Shown here piece by piece: positions 1 through 5,100 of a DNA stretch of 7,462 nucleotides. The stretch covers positions 1-7,462 of the forward strand of contig JACCZV010000245.1 of assembly GCA_013695775.1 (NCBI GenBank). Direction: 5' to 3'. Both the position numbers and the translations under genes were made by a program. Below the pieces are notes generated by a model. The model did not search any database. It had not been told where the DNA came from and was given only the letters and a program-made list of their open reading frames with translations. Numbering within the stretch: position 1 is the first letter of the stretch; every line of letters begins with the position of its first letter. This DNA comes from Chitinophagales bacterium. GTDB lineage: Bacteria > Bacteroidota > Bacteroidia > Chitinophagales > UBA10324.

Positions 1-2
1 CT

Positions 3-98
3 TTTGAGGAGGGAAGTTACGGCATAATTTATCCAGGGGTTTTATATTATCCCTTTCCTAACAGAAATTATTTCAATTGTTTACAAATAATGTCCTGA
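3..98 (+). CDS. Possible 3' end of an unidentified plus-strand gene, cut by the left edge
   Basis: An open frame enters from the left edge and ends at a TGA at 96-98, giving about 31 residues that begin FEEGSYGIIYPGV and end CLQIMS. The piece GIIYPGV followed by an asparagine-rich stretch faintly recalls the GI-YPSV segment near the end of RES-domain NAD-degrading proteins, but this is a guess from a few residues. If real, the gene would converge on the minus-strand gene that ends at 156. A 31-codon open stretch at an edge is common by chance, and it overlaps an antisense open frame at 68-166, so both cannot be trusted. No start or ribosome-binding context is available because the beginning lies outside the window. 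Confidence 0.18.
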   Translation, partial: FEEGSYGIIYPGVLYYPFPNRNYFNCLQIMS

Positions 99-155
99 TG
101 AGAGAAATTAAGCTCCGGCATTGACAGCGTGTTCACGGGAAAATTATCTCCAGAT

Positions 156-578
156 TCAGTGAACATCTGCAAGAATTAAATGCATATAATTATTTTTCTC
201 GCCTCCTAGATTTCCAAGAACTTTTTTAGCGATATGCTCACATACGCCTCTATTCTGATATCTATGCAAAATTGTGCCTACAATGTCTGCTAATCTAATT
301 TCCCAATGATCTTGTGAATCATAGAAATTTGAATTTTGTCGAAATATTTTTTTTATAGCAATCATACCTTCTATGCTTTCGGATATTTCATTTATTGGAT
401 GATTTTCTCTTTTCCAAACATCAAGAACAGGTACAGGCTGTCTTCTGGAAAATTCCTGCCAAGCTTGTCGAAAAAGCTCACTCCATATATATTTCACATT
501 CTCTGCTCTTACGAAATCTTTATCAATCTTGAATTGTATGTTCTTAATATTGGTAAGATCATTATCTAATATCCTCAT
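156..578 (-). CDS. DUF3800-like protein, C-terminal half only (likely remnant)
   Basis: The frame encodes 140 residues with an ATG at 578 and an in-frame TAA only one codon upstream, so the start cannot lie further out. Residues about 83-110 contain NFYDSQDHWEIRLADIVGTI. This matches the typical end of DUF3800 proteins, where a DS- segment is followed by (L/I)Q-ADl-ag and a basic helix; the usual Gln is Arg here. An earlier FKIDKD---W stretch near residues 17-32 resembles the family's central D-S-----W segment. Full DUF3800 proteins are usually well over 200 residues and start with an acidic D-E-S/G motif; that half is absent. None of the three frames between 579 and 691 encodes it. The family has a predicted RNase H-like fold and is common in accessory and phage-linked DNA; its function is not established. 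A hand count of 181-420 gives 31% G+C, well below the neighbouring transporter gene. Either a decayed gene or a short acquired protein. Confidence 0.55.
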   Translation of the reverse strand: MRILDNDLTNIKNIQFKIDKDFVRAENVKYIWSELFRQAWQEFSRRQPVPVLDVWKRENHPINEISESIEGMIAIKKIFRQNSNFYDSQDHWEIRLADIVGTILHRYQNRGVCEHIAKKVLGNLGGEKNNYMHLILADVH

Positions 579-653
579 TACTTATATATATTATATAGTT
601 ACCATATTTATTATCATTTTAAGTATAATATTTGAATATAAGAGGTACGTAGT

Positions 654-683
654 ACAATAATGATTTTGAATTGGTATTGTCAA
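654..683 (-). promoter_or_regulatory. Weak candidate promoter for the DUF3800-like gene
   Basis: On the minus strand a perfect TTGACA (683-678) is followed after 18 bases by TATTGT (659-654), a 4-of-6 match to TATAAT. It lies in the AT-rich spacer just beyond the transporter stop codon, about 75 bases before the ATG at 578. Bacteroidota promoters normally follow a different pattern (TTTG near -33 and TAnnTTTG near -7), which this does not fit well. In a spacer this AT-rich such a match can be accidental. The rest of 579-691 holds no gene and no GC-rich hairpin that could terminate the transporter transcript. Confidence 0.15.
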
Positions 684-691
684 CACATCTT

Positions 692-1948
692 TTAACTGGT
701 TTCCAAATAATCCAATTCCTTCCCATACGTTTCTTCCGTGCGCCAAAGAGCCAAGAATGCAACGAGCAGCACGAGAATGCCGACAATAAGAGCAGCAGTT
801 ATGATATTATCTGAATAAGATTTTAGTAAAAGAAAGAGGGAGGTCATTGGCACTACAGCCCCACGTACAAAATTGGGGGTAGTAGTAGTTGCAGTTGCGC
901 GGATGTTAGTCCCGAACTGTTCTGATGCAACCGTCATGAATACAGACCAATATCCGTTTGCAATACCAAAAAGAAATACAAATGCGTAGAAGAGCACTAC
1001 TGAAATTCCATGCATTGAAACATAGATAAATACGCACAACGCATCAGCAATAAGAAATAGTAAAAGCGCTTTTTTCCTGCTGCGCAGATATTGACTAAGC
1101 AATCCGCAGAGCAGGGCACCTGTAGCAGCGCCGGCATAATGATACATTATTGAGTTGGCTCCCGTGATGATGGTTTTTCCGGTAGAAGCATCAATACCTA
1201 TCTGAAGTGCCTGTGCATATTCCGGAGCGAAAGTGATCAGGATCCCAATCACAAACCAGATCGGCACACCTATCATGATTCCTTTCAGATATTTAGATAA
1301 TCTATGGTGATGGGTTAAAAGACTGAGAAAGTTGCCCCGACTTACCGCCTCTTTTTTCAGTTGATTAAACATCCCGGATTCATAGGCACTAACGCGAAGT
1401 ATTAACAAGGCAAGCCCTAAACCGCCACCAATATAATACGCCATGCGCCAGTCGAACATCTTTGCTACCAGACCCCCGGCTACGGCACCGAAAATTCCAA
1501 ATGCAGCCACTATGGTAGTTCCATAGCCCCGGCGTTCCTTCGTCATCACCTCTGAAACAAGTGTGATGCCCGCGCCCAGCTCGCCTGCCAATCCTATACC
1601 GGCCACGAAACGATATAAGGCATACATCTCTAATGACTGAACGGTGCCATTCAATATGTTGGCGACAGAATAAAGAATTATGGAACCAAAAAGTACTGAC
1701 AATCTCCCCCTTTTATCGCCTAAGATGCCCCATAAAATACCTCCTATCAGCATTCCTCCCATCTGCCAGTTTAGAAGATAAGCGCCAAGGTTAAACAGTT
1801 CTGAATCATCTGTATATCCGAGGGCGATGAGGCTTGGCCGCCTAACAATTCCGAAAAGAAGCAAGTCATAAATGTCAACGAAATAACCTAAAGCGGAGAT
1901 GATGACAGCCATGTTCATCACATTGCCTGTAAGAGCCTTTTCTTTCAT
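692..1948 (-). CDS. MFS transporter, metabolite:H+ symporter type (ProP/MHS-like)
   Basis: The product has 418 residues, the usual length for a 12-helix major facilitator, and would sit in the inner membrane as a proton-coupled carrier. Helix 1 carries two acidic residues in GYFVDIYD (Asp25, Asp28). The helix 2-3 loop has the signature motif A, GILGDKRGR (about 74-82). Helix 4 has an RFVAGIGLAGELG segment (113-125) followed by SEVMTKERRG, typical of organic-acid and osmolyte symporters related to ProP, KgtP and aromatic-acid carriers. The second motif A, between helices 8 and 9, is degenerate: GLLSQYLRSRKK (282-293), with Gln at the usual Asp position. A Glu followed by an NIRAT segment near 343-352 also fits this branch. 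I chose the ATG at 1948. A TTG at 1963 would add five residues but lies only two codons after an in-frame TAG. No Shine-Dalgarno sequence is seen, as is normal in Bacteroidota. The gene follows sprA in the same direction after 146 bases. The substrate cannot be told from sequence. Confidence 0.93.
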   Translation of the reverse strand: MKEKALTGNVMNMAVIISALGYFVDIYDLLLFGIVRRPSLIALGYTDDSELFNLGAYLLNWQMGGMLIGGILWGILGDKRGRLSVLFGSIILYSVANILNGTVQSLEMYALYRFVAGIGLAGELGAGITLVSEVMTKERRGYGTTIVAAFGIFGAVAGGLVAKMFDWRMAYYIGGGLGLALLILRVSAYESGMFNQLKKEAVSRGNFLSLLTHHHRLSKYLKGIMIGVPIWFVIGILITFAPEYAQALQIGIDASTGKTIITGANSIMYHYAGAATGALLCGLLSQYLRSRKKALLLFLIADALCVFIYVSMHGISVVLFYAFVFLFGIANGYWSVFMTVASEQFGTNIRATATTTTPNFVRGAVVPMTSLFLLLKSYSDNIITAALIVGILVLLVAFLALWRTEETYGKELDYLETS

Positions 1949-2080
1949 CCCAAGTTTTGCCAAGCGCTAAATTAAAAACATCATTCTATCGGACGTGGAT
2001 GAATTGAGGGCAGCCACGATGCTGTCAATGTCGAATTGCTCAGGTTATGGCAACGAGCATTGAAGAATGTGGCCGTCGCC

Positions 2081-2101
2081 ATTATTGTTCGCGATTATTG
2101 T
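2081..2101 (-). repeat. 8-bp direct repeat spanning the sprA stop codon
   Basis: ACAATAAT occurs twice on the minus strand, at 2101-2094 and 2088-2081, separated by five bases (CGCGA). The first copy contains the sprA TAA stop codon (2097-2095). The second creates an ATG at 2082 that opens a 33-codon frame ending at 1981, whose product resembles nothing I know. The rest of the spacer (1949-2094) shows no GC-rich stem followed by a T run on the minus strand, so no intrinsic terminator is visible and readthrough from sprA into the transporter gene is possible. The repeat could equally be a chance duplication. Confidence 0.4.
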
Positions 2102-5100
2102 CCTAATGTAAACCGGATGGTTACACCACCATCGGTATAGCGTATGGGATAAGAATTGGAAATTTCAGGAATGGTATAGCGTTTTTCAAAGAAAAGACGA
2201 ACACTGAGCCTGTTATTTACAACATAATCCAATGCCGGAGATATGGCCAATGTTTTTACCCCTGCTGTTGCCTGCGCTGCAATTACCTGGTCAAGCTTTT
2301 CACTTACTGTTAAGTTAGAGCCATAAGCAACATTCATCAGGAAGCTTACATCATTTTTTAGCCGCGTTTTCTTTCCCTTGATCTTAAAAGGAATAGGCAG
2401 GTTACGAAATTTATATCCGAAGCCTGCAATTATTTCCTCTGTTCTTGATTCAGTCAACTGGTAATCAAGAAAACTAAAGGATAGATTCCTGCCCCGTTTG
2501 TATTCGAGCTTCGTTGTAAGTGAATTTTTCCAAGTCATATCAATACCAAGCAGTGGGGAAAATTGCTCAGTAATAGAAATTGCAGGTATGTCGAAAAATG
2601 ATATATAATTTCCCGATAGGGAATCAATTTTTGAAGGAAAGGCTAATTCCTTCCCTGGCGTTCCTGCAAAATCAAGAGACGAAGAGAAGGAGGCGATGGA
2701 CAGGGTGGAGTTGTAGCCATGGCTGATATTAACTGAGTTCCATATCTTCTTTGCCCATGCCATTTTGGTGACACCATTGTAAGTCACCCTCCAGTTTGGT
2801 AGTGGAAATTTATTGATTGGCAACCCCAGATTCACTGAAGACGGATCCTTGCCTCCATAAGCGGCAAGAAAGGCTGGTATTAAAACATCCTGCGAGAAGG
2901 GGCCGTACCCTTGTTTGTAATTGGCTAATGAATCACTGAATATTGCATCAGGATCAGGATTCAATTCTGCCAATCTCGATGAGATGGTCTCCCTGTATTC
3001 CTCAAACTCGCGGAAGGTCTTAGAAAACTCATTTGGTTTTAGCGGGATAAAACTTGTAGAGATCGGAATATAGGAGGTAGTAAACGTACCAAACTGCAGG
3101 CGGCTCAAATGCTCGAAGCCCGATCCGGAAGTCGGTCGTTTAAAGTATTCAGACGAGTTATCAGTATTTGTCCTGCTAAAGTTAAGATCTATAAGAAAGT
3201 CTTTGAATGGCTCCAGGGTAGCTTTCATGCTCCCGTTTTTATTTGAGTTCTGTACAAACTGGTAATTCAGTGTTGTATCGGATGAGATCCACCCCTGATC
3301 TGCTTTATCACTAAGCCATGCGGTATCGGGCTGATAACCAAAAACGAAATCCCATCCGGGAGCTGACTTAGTAAAGTCTTGCCCCATAAACCGGGGTTTA
3401 GGTAAATAACCTGGCAGGACCGTATTATAGTTCTCAGTATAGTTTATTGATATGCGCTTTAACATCAGTGGCAACCGGATAAGAAATGCCTCGGGTCCCA
3501 GCGGTTTGGTTTTGCTTGCAGTGGACTTTTTCTGATCAGTTTTTCCGGGTTCCTCGCTGCCATTTTCATCCTCGTCTGTTTTTCTCGGGTCTGGCCTCTT
3601 ACTCGTAGGCGCAGCGTTGGTATCGTATTTCTTCAGAAACTTAATCTTATTGTACAAGTTCCGGAAATTCAGCTCTCCATTTAAAGCAATGTTTTGGGTA
3701 TTGGAAATTGTATTGCCCAGCGGGCTGGGAATGATGCGGTTGGTGGCGCTGTCAAGTATCAGGGGGGCGGTAAGCCATGAATAATTTGTCCCATAGCGGG
3801 CGGTTAGCTGTGTCCAGTCAAGTATTGGAATTTTACTTAACGGAACTGTATAATTTATGTTTGCCGCATGAGTGTAGTTGGTAGTTCTCCCAAAATTCTT
3901 GATGTTAGTGAGTACCGAATCTTTTTTCTGCTCAGTGTCAATTGAGCCTTCCGGTTCGTCAATACGAGTGTTTGTGATCGCATTGAAATCGGCATTCAAA
4001 CCTTTCGAGATTTCAAACTTTACTCCTTCAAGGCGATCCCATGTAAAAAATTTATTGTAGGTGGGAATGATGATCTCATCTGCTGAGATAGGACGCAGCA
4101 ATGTCTCATTATACTGACGATCCATTGCAGTGCGGAAGGTAAGATTGGTTGGAAGGATGTTGAAGTTGATGTCGCGGACGAGCTTCAGGTATTTGATCTT
4201 AGCAGGAATCAAATTTTCGAATGGTGAGAAAAATTTGGATTTGCCTGGAAAAGCATAACCGAGCTCCGCGTGATGCTGCCTGGTGAGGTCCGATTGAATG
4301 ATGGGGCTATGAAGCAGGGACCGTGTATATGCATAGGTAAAATTCAAATTTTCGGGAGAATATATACGCAGCTTTGGATTTTTCGATGTACTGACTTTAC
4401 GGATGTTCGTGAAGTTAAGACTGCTGATGGACCTGTATGTCTGAGCATTTTTTCTCGCTGTAGCGCGGGCCACCGGGTCATTAATCAATGCAAGCTTATC
4501 TTTTAACAGAATATCGTGATCATATGGATCGTACTGGGGATTGCTGATAGATTGAGAGATACCCGCATATACAGGGAGGCGTATACCCACATTTTTTGGA
4601 AAAAATTTACCCAGCTCCAGTGAAGTTGCGGCATCCACAGAGCCGAAATTATCTTTGAATCGCTCATTGAGCTTTTGCTCAAGCTGTCCGTATCCGATGG
4701 TATGCATAGAACCCGACAATGTCACCGACCCAAGGTCAGCAAGGCGAATGTCAGCCCGGGCAATGGCGGCATAACCTCCGCTTTCATCAAAACCCGATAA
4801 TCTCAGCTCATCAAACCATACCTCAGTGCAAACCGGCTCACCGTCATCATCTGAGCCGTCATTTTTAGGATTTCTGATTCCGAGCATAGCTGTCGCAACT
4901 ATGCCGAGGTCAGGATTTCCAACAACAGTTATTTTGCCGCCAGTTGAGGAATTTACCACGAAGGGAACATTCAAAGGCTGACCCGTGAAATTACGATCCT
5001 GCTTTGCCGTTACCAGCTCATCGAGAATGATGTTGAAATTGTTGGTGTCAGGCCAGATGCTGGAGGGTGATGTGGTGCCGGGGGCGGTAATTACCAGGGG

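Noticed and set aside
67..91. Inverted repeat ATTATTT / AAATAAT with an 11-base loop as a terminator
   Set aside because: All seven pairs are A-T and there is no following T run on the minus strand, so it would be a very weak stem; such repeats are expected in AT-rich DNA.
336..569. 77-codon plus-strand frame opposite the DUF3800-like gene
   Set aside because: It is antisense to a frame with a recognisable family motif, and its product is low-complexity Phe/Tyr/Ile-rich sequence typical of AT-rich shadow frames.
1949..1963. TTG start for the transporter five codons before the ATG
   Set aside because: The TTG is only two codons past an in-frame TAG, and the extra five residues add nothing to helix 1; the ATG at 1948 is the simpler start.
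2012..2028. Hairpin GGCAGC / GCTGTC in the spacer as a terminator
   Set aside because: On the transcribed minus strand one of six pairs is mismatched (A-C), and no T run follows.
119..2030. 10-bp inverted pair CATTGACAGC (119-128) and GCTGTCAATG (2021-2030) bracketing the half-gene and the transporter
   Set aside because: Many 10-bp inverted matches are expected by chance in 7.5 kb, and there is no transposase or target duplication at these points.
1967..2037. Open stretch in the transporter frame before the TAG at 1969-1967 (product containing FDIDSIVAALNSS)
   Set aside because: It has no usual start codon at its beginning, is only about two dozen codons long and ends in a clear stop; no family is recognised.
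1981..2082. 33-codon minus-strand frame in the sprA-transporter spacer
   Set aside because: The product (MATATFFNARCHN...) has no motif, signal or membrane segment, and this length is expected by chance.
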